DNA of 11,700 nt from Thermoplasmata archaeon. GTDB taxonomy: Archaea > Thermoplasmatota > Thermoplasmata > Thermoplasmatales > Thermoplasmataceae. This document shows, one piece after another, positions 4,452 to 11,167 of the stretch; positions within the stretch are counted from its first letter, which is position 1; each line of letters begins with the position of its first letter. Below the pieces are notes generated by a model that did no database searches, was not told where the DNA came from, and saw nothing but the letters and a program-made list of their open reading frames with translations. The stretch covers positions 1-11,700 of the forward strand of contig JAKAUD010000044.1 of NCBI GenBank assembly GCA_021827885.1. The letters are read 5' to 3'. Both the position numbers and the translations under genes were made by a program.

Positions 4452-6385
4452 ATTTCTTCACCTTCCTCCCCTTTGCCCGGGGCCTCTTTGCCTGGAAACA
4501 TTTCCGCTAAAGCCCTGACGGTCAACACAGAAATATTCAGGTCTTTATACGTGCTTTCTAAATGTTTAACTGCAGCTTCATTGGGCGCTATCATCAGGAT
4601 TTCGTATCCATCCTTCTGAAACTTCCGTAAGCGTAATTCCGTTTCACTGACTCCAGTGCTTCCCTTGGTATCCATTTCGATTTCCACTGCGTATTTCTTG
4701 TCCCTGCTGTTCCAGAAAATATCCGGATTGGCGGTTCCATGTTCCTGTATCTCCGGTTCCTGTCCTGGAATAGAAACTTCTGATTCTTGGAAAATCCCTC
4801 TACACAATTTCACCAGGTAATCGTGCGCCTGATAACTTCCATAGTTGTAGTAGAGAACTTCTTCCTTTCCCTTAGGTGAACTAAACTTGAAACTGCTTAT
4901 CTTCTTCTCACTCAAGAGTAAATTTATCGGGCTATTCTTGTTCTTGGGCAAAAGAGCTAACCGGTAGCTCTTCTCGTCTCCTTCCTGTCTTCTCGCCAAT
5001 TCCCCTGCTATTCCGTTCAGCGATCGGGGTAAATCTTCGCTGATGATCGTATAAACCCTTTCTTTCAGTTCTCCTGCCTCTATCTCCTCTGCCTTCTGTG
5101 GATTCTCCAACTCCGGTGCGGGTTCTGTCGGCTTCCATTCAACTACGGGCATGAAGACTGGACTGGGGTTTATGATCTGGAATACATAGATGCCTAAGTG
5201 TGATTCAGATTGCGCAAGATCAACGAAAGTGAACGGTGGTAGTCTCTGGATGATCCACTGATGGATCGGGCCAAAAGCTCCGGCGGCCCTCAGATCTTCA
5301 TATTCCGTCTGTTTGAAGCAGAATTGCGTCGCTGCGGATCCTTTGATGGGGCCTGCTATTGTCAGGAGAAGTTGAGTGGAAAAGATAAAAGCTCCCGTGG
5401 CTCTGATCAGTGCCGCTAAGCTAGACATGATGCTCCTTCCTGTTTTCAAAAAGAGTTGACTTTCATCAATAAATAATACGGTTCCTCTTCTCTTCCCTGA
5501 CTTGATCTGCTCAAATAGCTGGAATAACAGATATTCACCATAAAAGACAAATTCCCTCTCGCTCAATCCCTCGAAACTCACTACTATTTGTTCCGGCAAG
5601 TCGATATTGAATTGCTTTTCTTTGCTTACGGACATAGCCTTGAGTTCGATATCCTTGAGCGCGCGTCCGCTGATCATGTCTTCTTCCATTCGCGCCGTTC
5701 TGATCTCCTGTTCTACCCCTTTCTCGAACTCCTGCCATGTGTTAGCTTTCTTCAATATCTTCCTGACGTATGGTTCCACTTCCCCGGCAATAATCCCCTG
5801 TGCCTGGACAAGAAAAGCCGTATTCCAAGCGTCTACAAAACCTTCCTTGTCAAGAAAGACGTTAGGGGAATAATTTTTCAGGTGAAGAGTTGGTATTCCC
5901 AATTCCGTATACCGATCGTCATTCTTGTAAGTGAATATGATTTTCTTGTAAGGCATTACCCCTATCAGATAATAAAGTAGTTGCGTCTTGCCTGACCCTG
6001 GCATACCAATGACCGCAATATTCCTGTTGCTCGCCTTGTCCCTGAGGTAATCCTCAAGGGGAATTACATGGGGGTGGCTCAGTGATTTCATTCTGATCTC
6101 GTTTCCCATTTCTTCCTCGCTCCTGCCGTGCCGGATTTCTTCCGCTACTCCGATTGCGGCGAATTGATTATAACCGGTAATCTCTATCTTCCTTCTTCTC
6201 TCTACTCCCCCGGGTAAAATTATTAATTTTAGAGTTATCAATAAAACAACAATCGGGATAACAAATTCCTCTACAACTGTGCCAACTGTCCCCCCTAAAG
6301 AGGTTGACGCAATAATCTCCAGGAAAAACACAAACATGATCCAAAATCCAATGCCCAAAAGGATCTTATGATGCAGTCGTATCAT
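4448..6385 (-). CDS. Membrane-anchored P-loop ATPase with C-terminal nuclease-like domain, 645 aa
   Basis: Two membrane segments come first (about residues 8-28 and 38-58), then a basic RRRK. The P-loop core follows: Walker A GMPGSGKT (127-134), Walker B VLFIDESQ (303-310), and a sensor-like FSTQ (335-338). This layout is that of the HerA/FtsK/VirD4 class, ring-forming motors that move DNA (VirD4 also has two N-terminal spans); Zot-like assembly ATPases are an alternative. After a Pro/Glu linker (about 415-445) and a possible winged-helix stretch (440-500), the last domain holds NPDIFW (553-558) and YAVEIEMDT (565-573), then an alternating strand (YEILMIAP). This fits the PD-(D/E)XK fold with Asp-555 and Glu-568, but Glu-570 stands where the catalytic Lys is expected. 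It may therefore bind rather than cut DNA, or belong to the Replic_Relax-type group. The start overlaps the protease stop by four bases (ATGA) with GAGGGAGAT before it. I infer a DNA packaging, export or mobilisation motor. Confidence 0.85.
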   Translation of the reverse strand: MIRLHHKILLGIGFWIMFVFFLEIIASTSLGGTVGTVVEEFVIPIVVLLITLKLIILPGGVERRRKIEITGYNQFAAIGVAEEIRHGRSEEEMGNEIRMKSLSHPHVIPLEDYLRDKASNRNIAVIGMPGSGKTQLLYYLIGVMPYKKIIFTYKNDDRYTELGIPTLHLKNYSPNVFLDKEGFVDAWNTAFLVQAQGIIAGEVEPYVRKILKKANTWQEFEKGVEQEIRTARMEEDMISGRALKDIELKAMSVSKEKQFNIDLPEQIVVSFEGLSEREFVFYGEYLLFQLFEQIKSGKRRGTVLFIDESQLFLKTGRSIMSSLAALIRATGAFIFSTQLLLTIAGPIKGSAATQFCFKQTEYEDLRAAGAFGPIHQWIIQRLPPFTFVDLAQSESHLGIYVFQIINPSPVFMPVVEWKPTEPAPELENPQKAEEIEAGELKERVYTIISEDLPRSLNGIAGELARRQEGDEKSYRLALLPKNKNSPINLLLSEKKISSFKFSSPKGKEEVLYYNYGSYQAHDYLVKLCRGIFQESEVSIPGQEPEIQEHGTANPDIFWNSRDKKYAVEIEMDTKGSTGVSETELRLRKFQKDGYEILMIAPNEAAVKHLESTYKDLNISVLTVRALAEMFPGKEAPGKGEEGEEI

Positions 6386-6819
6386 ATATCTCCCTCTTTC
6401 ACTATAGGCTTTCCATTCTCGTCATAGTCTTCTTTTCTTTCCATGACGGGTATGTTTAACCACTGGCATATCTTCTCTTCTGCCTCGAAAAATGCTGTAG
6501 TATGCCCGGATTTCGAAGTTTTTGAATGGTAAGAAGTTGTTAATACATGCGCAAATTCATGATGCAATTGATAAACCATTTCAATGGGATTGGACCTTTT
6601 AAGGATTATCACAAGTGAAATGTTTGGAATAGTCATTCCAAAAATCTTCTCTTCCTTTATCCAATCAATAGTCTCCTGCACGTCCGGGTAAATTCCTGCT
6701 AACCGGTTCGCTTCTGCGCTCGGATAATAAACTAAATGGTATCCCCGGGCTTTAATTGCTTCTTCCAGATCTACTTTAATCCATCCTATTCGCAATCCCT
6801 CTTTGAACGATTTAAACAT
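6382..6819 (-). CDS. ImmA/IrrE-like zinc metalloprotease, 145 aa
   Basis: The sequence YQLHHEFAHVL contains the zinc-protease signature HExxH (residues about 87-91). FFEAEEKICQWL (about 110-121) follows and supplies the likely third zinc ligand, a Glu, as in the ImmA/IrrE (DUF955) family. The N-terminal half has a helix-strand pattern seen in small proteases of this type. ImmA cleaves the repressor of the mobile element ICEBs1, and IrrE acts on a DNA-damage repressor. Here it lies two genes behind a likely DNA-binding protein in the same operon. The frame is open to a GTG at 6828, but the ATG at 6819 is better placed behind GGAAGTGAG; it overlaps the previous gene by eight bases. No helix-turn-helix is fused to it. 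Confidence 0.75.
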   Translation of the reverse strand: MFKSFKEGLRIGWIKVDLEEAIKARGYHLVYYPSAEANRLAGIYPDVQETIDWIKEEKIFGMTIPNISLVIILKRSNPIEMVYQLHHEFAHVLTTSYHSKTSKSGHTTAFFEAEEKICQWLNIPVMERKEDYDENGKPIVKEGDI

Positions 6820-7057
6820 CCGTCTCACTTCCTAACGATTCATAAGATTCAATTCTGATGACGTCCCTGTACCTGACCGATTCCTTCTTCCCTGTGATAG
6901 TGATGGCGGTCATCTTCTCTTTCCCATTAAAAGCGATATCGGTGATGGGTATAAACCGATAAAACATATCCCCGCTCCTGACTACTAGAACCATGTCGTT
7001 GTATCCATTGCTCCTCAAGACTCGCACTAACTCCTGGAAAACTTCCTCTTTATTCAT
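6812..7057 (-). CDS. Hypothetical protein, 81 aa
   Basis: I do not recognise it. A short N-terminal helix (EEVFQELVRVLRSNG) is followed by five or so short strands (DMVLVVRSGD, MFYRFIPITDIAF, MTAITITG, SVRYRDVIRIESYE), like a small beta-barrel of SH3 or Sm type. It starts inside the end of the 199-aa gene (ATGAATAA overlap of eight bases) behind GGGAGAAGTGA and ends inside the start of the protease gene. Tight coupling with a likely regulator and a protease suggests a small adaptor or regulator, but this is a guess. Confidence 0.7.
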   Translation of the reverse strand: MNKEEVFQELVRVLRSNGYNDMVLVVRSGDMFYRFIPITDIAFNGKEKMTAITITGKKESVRYRDVIRIESYESLGSETDV

Positions 7058-7649
7058 GCTTCACTTCTCCCTTTCTTGAATCGAGAAACTTCTGGTAATC
7101 TTCTAGCATAGAAGACCAGTATCTCTTCACCTGGTAATTGAGGGAAAACTTCACGTTGAGGTCTGCCATGACCGTTTCCTCTTTCAATTGATCCGGATTC
7201 CTGATTGCACTGATTAGAGAAGCCTTTGGAATAATCAATCCAAAGCTATGCGCTAACTCTTCAACTTCATAATCGACGTCATAGTTTCCTGCCCTGGACA
7301 TGCCGGTTATCATTGTGATCAAGTGATGCGATACGGCTCGTCGCTGAAATTCTATCATAGCCTTCTCTGCCCTTTCTCTCTCAACTCGGATCTGAATCAG
7401 TTCCTTCCTTGCTCTCAGTGAAGATAGTTTGGTCATTAGTTCCTCTTCGTCTTCATTCATCCTGATAAGTTCATTCTCCGATTGACTCCTGCCCCCGTAC
7501 CTCATGTCGAGGAATAGGTCTACATCCTGTCCTACGTCTGCTCCTTTAGGTATTGTCTCGATCACCTTTTCCCTGACATAACAAGTAAATTGTACCTTTC
7601 TCTCCCCCGGCTCATATATCTTCCTGGGGCGGCCTACTTTCCTTACCAT
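7050..7649 (-). CDS. Putative DNA-binding regulator with coiled coil, 199 aa
   Basis: First gene of the ATPase operon. The N-terminus carries VGRPRKIYEPGERK, an AT-hook-like GRPRK basic patch, followed by VQFTCYVREKVIETI and a helix, which could be a ribbon-helix-helix (beta strand then two helices) as in many archaeal repressors. Residues about 58-105 are strongly charged and heptad-like (DEEELMTKLSSLRARKELIQ), a likely coiled coil for oligomerisation. The C-terminal third (YDVDYEVEELAHSFGLII onward) is helical and unknown. GAGGGAGAGG sits just before the ATG. The position directly after the promoter, and the nearby ImmA-like protease, suit a repressor of its own operon. A partition or replication accessory protein is the alternative. 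Confidence 0.7.
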   Translation of the reverse strand: MVRKVGRPRKIYEPGERKVQFTCYVREKVIETIPKGADVGQDVDLFLDMRYGGRSQSENELIRMNEDEEELMTKLSSLRARKELIQIRVERERAEKAMIEFQRRAVSHHLITMITGMSRAGNYDVDYEVEELAHSFGLIIPKASLISAIRNPDQLKEETVMADLNVKFSLNYQVKRYWSSMLEDYQKFLDSRKGEVKHE

Positions 7650-7709
7650 TCCTCTCCCTCTTTCTTCAAAAAAGATGTCAGTAGTAGTAGAGTAGAATTA
7701 ATTGAATAT

Positions 7710-7717
7710 ATTATATA
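7710..7717 (-). promoter_or_regulatory. TATA box for the ATPase operon
   Basis: The minus strand reads TATATAAT here, inside an AT-only block bounded by two AATTAATT words (7696-7703, 7723-7730). A start about 25 bases downstream (near 7687) would leave a leader of about 38 bases that includes the Shine-Dalgarno site. A TACTACTACT run lies just at the expected start. Confidence 0.5.
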
Positions 7718-7733
7718 TGTATAATTAATTATC

Positions 7734-7740
7734 AAAAAAA
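7734..7740 (-). terminator. T7 terminator of the glycoprotein operon
   Basis: Seven T on the minus strand lie in the gap between the 52-aa gene and the TATA box of the next operon. Terminator followed closely by a promoter is the expected arrangement between two archaeal operons. Confidence 0.4.
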
Positions 7741-7901
7741 TTAGATTATACGGATTTTTCGATGTCTGTAGAACACGTCTATTTTTATATGTTTGAATTT
7801 CATGTACACACGAAATTCTAAAGGGGTATCTAATCCTCATTCTCCTGACATTCGACCTGATTTTTATTTTTTTGATTATTTGGGGATAGAAAATATTCAC
7901 T
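7741..7901. other. Intergenic region with an unassigned start site
   Basis: Directly after the stop of the 52-aa gene, a strong site (AGGAGGGAGTGAA) precedes a GTG at 7900. The frame behind it runs to 7643, but the last third translates the terminator and promoter sequence, so I doubt it is a complete gene. The first 45 or so codons are rich in Arg, Lys and Ile and could be a decayed reading frame. Confidence 0.3.
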
Positions 7902-8060
7902 TCACTCCCTCCTTTCAAAAAGGACTACCTGGATCATCGTGATTGCCACAAAAAGATCCGTCAAGAATAGCACGCCTAATCCAAAATGTACCAGGTTCAC
8001 CGTGAAAAGGATTGACACAAGCCCAATGACCATTACCGATTTCATTATCTTCTTATTCAT
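7902..8060 (-). CDS. Small membrane protein, 52 aa
   Basis: A short gene read from the sequence: ATG at 8060, TGA at 7902. It encodes MNKKIMKSVMVIGLVSILF, a hydrophobic middle (FGLGVLFLTDLFVAITMIQV) and the charged end FERRE. Two membrane helices fill almost the whole protein (about residues 7-27 and 28-48). The ATG overlaps the stop of the 81-aa gene by eight bases (ATGAATAA) behind GAGGAG, the same junction as at 7050-7057. It is the last clear gene of the operon. Together with the previous gene it resembles the small membrane proteins of archaeal virus envelopes, but the family is unknown. Confidence 0.6.
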   Translation of the reverse strand: MNKKIMKSVMVIGLVSILFTVNLVHFGLGVLFLTDLFVAITMIQVVLFERRE

Positions 8061-8298
8061 GCTTCAACTCCTCTTTCAGTTCCTCTTTCCTCTTCTCATC
8101 AAACAATATTATGATATCAGAAACAATTTGGATAACGCCATAGCCTCCGAATACTATTATAACAGATATCACTGACATTATGAAGATGAAGACGACTGTT
8201 CCTCTTGCTGACCCTTCCCCTATCACTGCTGCGGCGATTAACCAAAAGAACACGGATGCGATCCAAACATAGATCGCAATTTTCAATAGCCTGTTCAA
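8053..8298 (-). CDS. Small membrane protein, 81 aa
   Basis: Two membrane spans are clear (about residues 6-28 and 34-62: IAIYVWIASVFFWLIAAAV and TVVFIFIMSVISVIIVFGG). They are followed by a highly charged cytoplasmic tail (DEKRKEELKEELKHE) that looks like a short coiled coil. The start is a TTG overlapping the TGA of the previous gene (TTGA), with AAAGGAG about ten bases upstream; no ATG would keep the first helix. The family is not recognised. The charged tail may bind a soluble partner such as the protein encoded just before it. Confidence 0.7.
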   Translation of the reverse strand: MNRLLKIAIYVWIASVFFWLIAAAVIGEGSARGTVVFIFIMSVISVIIVFGGYGVIQIVSDIIILFDEKRKEELKEELKHE

Positions 8299-8528
8299 TC
8301 CCGATCAACTCCTTTAACTTGGATCTTATCTCTGCTGACAGTTGCCTTAATTTGATCTAATCGTATGACTTGATCGAAAAGAAACCTCACCTCAAGTAAA
8401 TCCGTCCGCTCATACTGGAATACAGGAAAAATTAGCCTGCTCGCTAAGACGATATATTTCTTCTCAAGATATCCATACGGCGAATACTCTTTCCATTCTA
8501 ATTCTTCCTTAAGCTTCTTCCACTGCAT
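8295..8528 (-). CDS. Hypothetical protein, 77 aa
   Basis: I do not recognise it. A basic and aromatic N-terminus (MQWKKLKEELEWKEYSPYGY) is followed by alternating strands (KKYIVLASRLIFPVFQYE, LLEVRFLFDQVIRLDQ, ATVSRDKIQVKGVDRD), so it is a small soluble alpha/beta or beta protein. It starts at the base after the previous stop (TAAATG), with GGTGA seven bases before the ATG. Its end overlaps the membrane protein gene by four bases. Confidence 0.7.
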   Translation of the reverse strand: MQWKKLKEELEWKEYSPYGYLEKKYIVLASRLIFPVFQYERTDLLEVRFLFDQVIRLDQIKATVSRDKIQVKGVDRD

Positions 8529-9062
8529 TTACTGCTCACCTTCCTCTTCTTTCCCCTCTTGTCCCTCCCCCATACCCTCTTCCCCCTGGGCCTCGGGCTG
8601 GGGGTCTCCCCCTAAAGCCTCCCTGGCTAGCTTCCGGGCCTCATCCCTCTTCTTCTCCTTCCTCTTCTCCCTCTCATCGTCCTCGGGGCTGGGGTTAGGC
8701 TCAGGCGGGGTGTTCCCATGGGGCTGGCCTTCCCCGTGGGATTGGGGCTGGAACTGGGGGCGGGGGCTGGCTTCTGAAAAATCTTCCTCTTGCCATTCCT
8801 TGAAACTCCAGTATTGATTGCCTGTCTTTTTTGAAGTCTTCAGTGTAATTGTCTGCGCAATACCGGTATCGATATCCTGGCTGTCTAGAATACTCGACCC
8901 GGTGAACTGCACTGACGTATCATCCGTTTCATCAAAAACCGTATAGAGTGTTCTTTTCTTCTGCTCGCCTGTGTAATTGTCTGTGTACTTCTCTTCCTGG
9001 TGCTTCTTGATGATGAGCTTGTGTCCCTCAAGGTCTTTTTTCTGTTTTCTCACTGGTTCCAT
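8529..9062 (-). CDS. SSB-like protein with acidic disordered tail, 177 aa
   Basis: Residues 1-95 are compact with strands (HKLIIKKHQEE, RTLYTVFDETDDTSVQFTG, IAQTITLKTSKKTG, QYWSFKEW), the size and rhythm of an OB-fold. Residues 96-177 are a disordered linker of Pro, Gln, Gly and Glu (for example HGNTPPEPNPSPEDDE), with a basic helix (EKRKEKKRDEARKL), ending in GKEEEGEQ. A folded DNA-binding head plus a flexible acidic tail is the plan of many phage and cellular single-strand binding proteins. No diagnostic motif proves it, and a structural or assembly protein is possible. The tail region is locally very GC-rich. The start has GGTGA five bases upstream and directly follows the previous stop. 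Confidence 0.7.
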   Translation of the reverse strand: MEPVRKQKKDLEGHKLIIKKHQEEKYTDNYTGEQKKRTLYTVFDETDDTSVQFTGSSILDSQDIDTGIAQTITLKTSKKTGNQYWSFKEWQEEDFSEASPRPQFQPQSHGEGQPHGNTPPEPNPSPEDDEREKRKEKKRDEARKLAREALGGDPQPEAQGEEGMGEGQEGKEEEGEQ

Positions 9063-9410
9063 TTACATCACCGTTACGGACACATAAAGCTTCGAGGGTA
9101 GCTCCGGGCTCCTGTTCAAATAAACAACTAGGATCGATGGCTTCGCTAGCGGATCCTTTGGATCAATAAGGGGTTTATAGATTACTGTTTTCGCTGTTCC
9201 TGCCGTCATGTATACCTCTACTCCCTTCTTCTGTTCGTCTGTGTGAAGCGTTACCCCTATCACTTTCACGTCATCCGGCAACTGGCCGTCCGGCGCTAAA
9301 TAAATATCTCGGATCAGGGGCCTCTCGTCTGCTTCTGTCTGATAGCCGTGGAAAACTTTCCACTGTTTCCTGGTGGTATGTGAAAAAATCATTCTTACTG
9401 TTTCTTCCAT
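9063..9410 (-). CDS. Beta-rich hypothetical protein, 115 aa
   Basis: The family is not recognised. It is soluble and dominated by short strands (VKVIGVTLHTD, GVEVYMTAGTAKTVIYK, SILVVYLNRS, KLYVSVTVM), a small beta-sandwich or barrel, with no signal peptide. GGTGA lies six bases before the ATG, and the gene begins inside the last 16 bases of the glycoprotein gene, so its translation is coupled to that protein. Next comes the SSB-like gene with no gap. A virion or DNA-handling component is conceivable; nothing decides it. Confidence 0.7.
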   Translation of the reverse strand: MEETVRMIFSHTTRKQWKVFHGYQTEADERPLIRDIYLAPDGQLPDDVKVIGVTLHTDEQKKGVEVYMTAGTAKTVIYKPLIDPKDPLAKPSILVVYLNRSPELPSKLYVSVTVM

Positions 9411-11167
9411 TCTTCATCACCTTCCTGCCTGGAATTGTTGTTGCTAAGATCATCAAAAAGTTTCGTTCCTTTTCCCTTTCGTCTCTCATTTTCCTCATGC
9501 CCTCTCTTGATTTTGCGCCTCCTGTTCCCGTCCCATACCCCTAAAATTATAGCTCCTATCCCGATCAAGAAAAGCAAAATCCAATACGGAAAAGGACTGT
9601 ATACATGGTGATGCACAACTGAAACTGGTGCGAAAACTATCGTTACGTTGACAATAGTATTCCGGGTATTTGCAGAAATGAATGTATAATTCGTTGAGTT
9701 GATATTTTTAACTACGCTGTTAACGCTCACCTCAACAGGATATAACGATGCATTCGACCAAACATACGTTGTATTATTTATATCAAGAGACTTGACCATG
9801 TACCCTGCCGGCGCCTTGATCTGATAATTACCCGTCGTCCCATATTGATATAACCCTATACTTCCGTTCTCGACTAACTGATAACCCCCCGATAAACTGC
9901 CGTTAGCGTTTATGTTCCAAATTATTCCGTGTGCACTTATCTCTCGAAATCCGAACGAATAAAATATATCTACACTGTTCATAGGTAGCGTTACATTGAT
10001 CAACAATGACCTCCCATTTACCGTAAAGTTTCCTGCCCAGTCAAAAATACCTCCCATAGCATAAGAATTATAACTATGAAGTCCGTTCTTAACTCCGTGA
10101 AATTCAATATATCTCCCGCTCGAATTTGCCCATGATAAATTTTTCAATTCAGTTAAATTAACATAGTTAAACCCCATGACAACACTCCACTTCATTCCTC
10201 TGGGTAAGTTCATCTCTTGAAAAGTCACGTTATAACTTTGATTAGTACTGTTCGTGGTGCTATTTGTGGTGTTGTTTGTAGTGGTGTTTGTCGTGTTATT
10301 GCTCCCTGTCGTACTGTTTCCTGTAGTACCTGTTGTATTGTTTGCTGTACTGTTTACCGTTGGTATCTTCGCAAAATTTAGCGATATATTGATAACACTG
10401 GTTGGACCGGTATAAAGCGCAAAAGTATAATTCGTTGCATTGATAGTAATCATACTGCCGTTGATGACAACTACAGCAGGATATGATTGTGCCTGGGGCC
10501 ATGTATACGTGGTATTATTTATGCTCATTGTCTTGATTACATACCCTCCCGGTGCCACTATTTCATACCATGGACTTTCCCCTGCATAATAACACATTGT
10601 TCCGCTTTCGTTGAATATCCCTGATGCTATCGCACTACCGCTGTAATTCTGCAATAACGCGATAAATACATTTGCATAAGGTGATAATCCTGCAGCATGG
10701 AATATGTCTGCAGCACTCATGTGCATCGTTACATTGATTAAGACTGATGATCCATGTACGACAAATTCTGCCGATAGACTGAAAATATGGTACGTAGCAA
10801 AAGAATCATTGGCGTAAGAATTATAAACATAACTACCGTTAACAATACCATAAAAGTCGTGGGATCTATTATTCGAAGTTATGTGTGCTATGGCTGTGTT
10901 TCCGCTACCATTAAAATAAATAACAGATGTCCATGTTGACCCTCTGGGTAAATTTGTTTCGGTAATATTTACCTCATAACCCTGTCCTTGTACTTCTCCT
11001 TGCGCCTGCACGGCGCTTGCGTAAGCTGGTTGATGCGATAAGACCGCTGTCAGGGGCAAAATCGTGCCCGCTAGCAATACGGCCGTAATCAATATGGTAA
11101 TCAATACATTCTTTTTCCACATACTCTTCTCTCCTGTTCCCTCTCCTAGTCCCTGTTGGCTCCTCAT
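9395..11167 (-). CDS. Large surface glycoprotein, type I membrane protein, 590 aa
   Basis: Layout (numbering from the ATG at 11167): signal or anchor helix (about 18-43), domain A (64-270), Asn/Thr linker (271-311), domain B (312-515), membrane span (about 523-546), basic stop-transfer GNRRRKIKRG and a charged tail. Domains A and B are related: both open with N-LPRG-W (ETNLPRGSTW, EMNLPRGMKW), share LINVT, and end with INNTTY.W and TNYTF. There are over 30 N-glycosylation sequons, densest in the linker (for example NNTTNTTTNNTTNSTTNS). This is an exported cell-surface or virion spike protein. The frame stays open to 11386, but that extension overlaps the upstream gene. I choose the ATG at 11167 for its ATGA overlap; the ATG at 11122, with GGAG eight bases upstream and a normal short signal-peptide front, is nearly as good. 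Confidence 0.85.
   Translation of the reverse strand: MRSQQGLGEGTGEKSMWKKNVLITILITAVLLAGTILPLTAVLSHQPAYASAVQAQGEVQGQGYEVNITETNLPRGSTWTSVIYFNGSGNTAIAHITSNNRSHDFYGIVNGSYVYNSYANDSFATYHIFSLSAEFVVHGSSVLINVTMHMSAADIFHAAGLSPYANVFIALLQNYSGSAIASGIFNESGTMCYYAGESPWYEIVAPGGYVIKTMSINNTTYTWPQAQSYPAVVVINGSMITINATNYTFALYTGPTSVINISLNFAKIPTVNSTANNTTGTTGNSTTGSNNTTNTTTNNTTNSTTNSTNQSYNVTFQEMNLPRGMKWSVVMGFNYVNLTELKNLSWANSSGRYIEFHGVKNGLHSYNSYAMGGIFDWAGNFTVNGRSLLINVTLPMNSVDIFYSFGFREISAHGIIWNINANGSLSGGYQLVENGSIGLYQYGTTGNYQIKAPAGYMVKSLDINNTTYVWSNASLYPVEVSVNSVVKNINSTNYTFISANTRNTIVNVTIVFAPVSVVHHHVYSPFPYWILLFLIGIGAIILGVWDGNRRRKIKRGHEENERRKGKGTKLFDDLSNNNSRQEGDEEWKKQ

Noticed and set aside
7643..7900. Minus-strand frame starting at GTG 7900
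   Set aside because: Despite the strong upstream ribosome site, its last third is the T7 run, TATA box and leader of the next operon. Listed only as an intergenic note.
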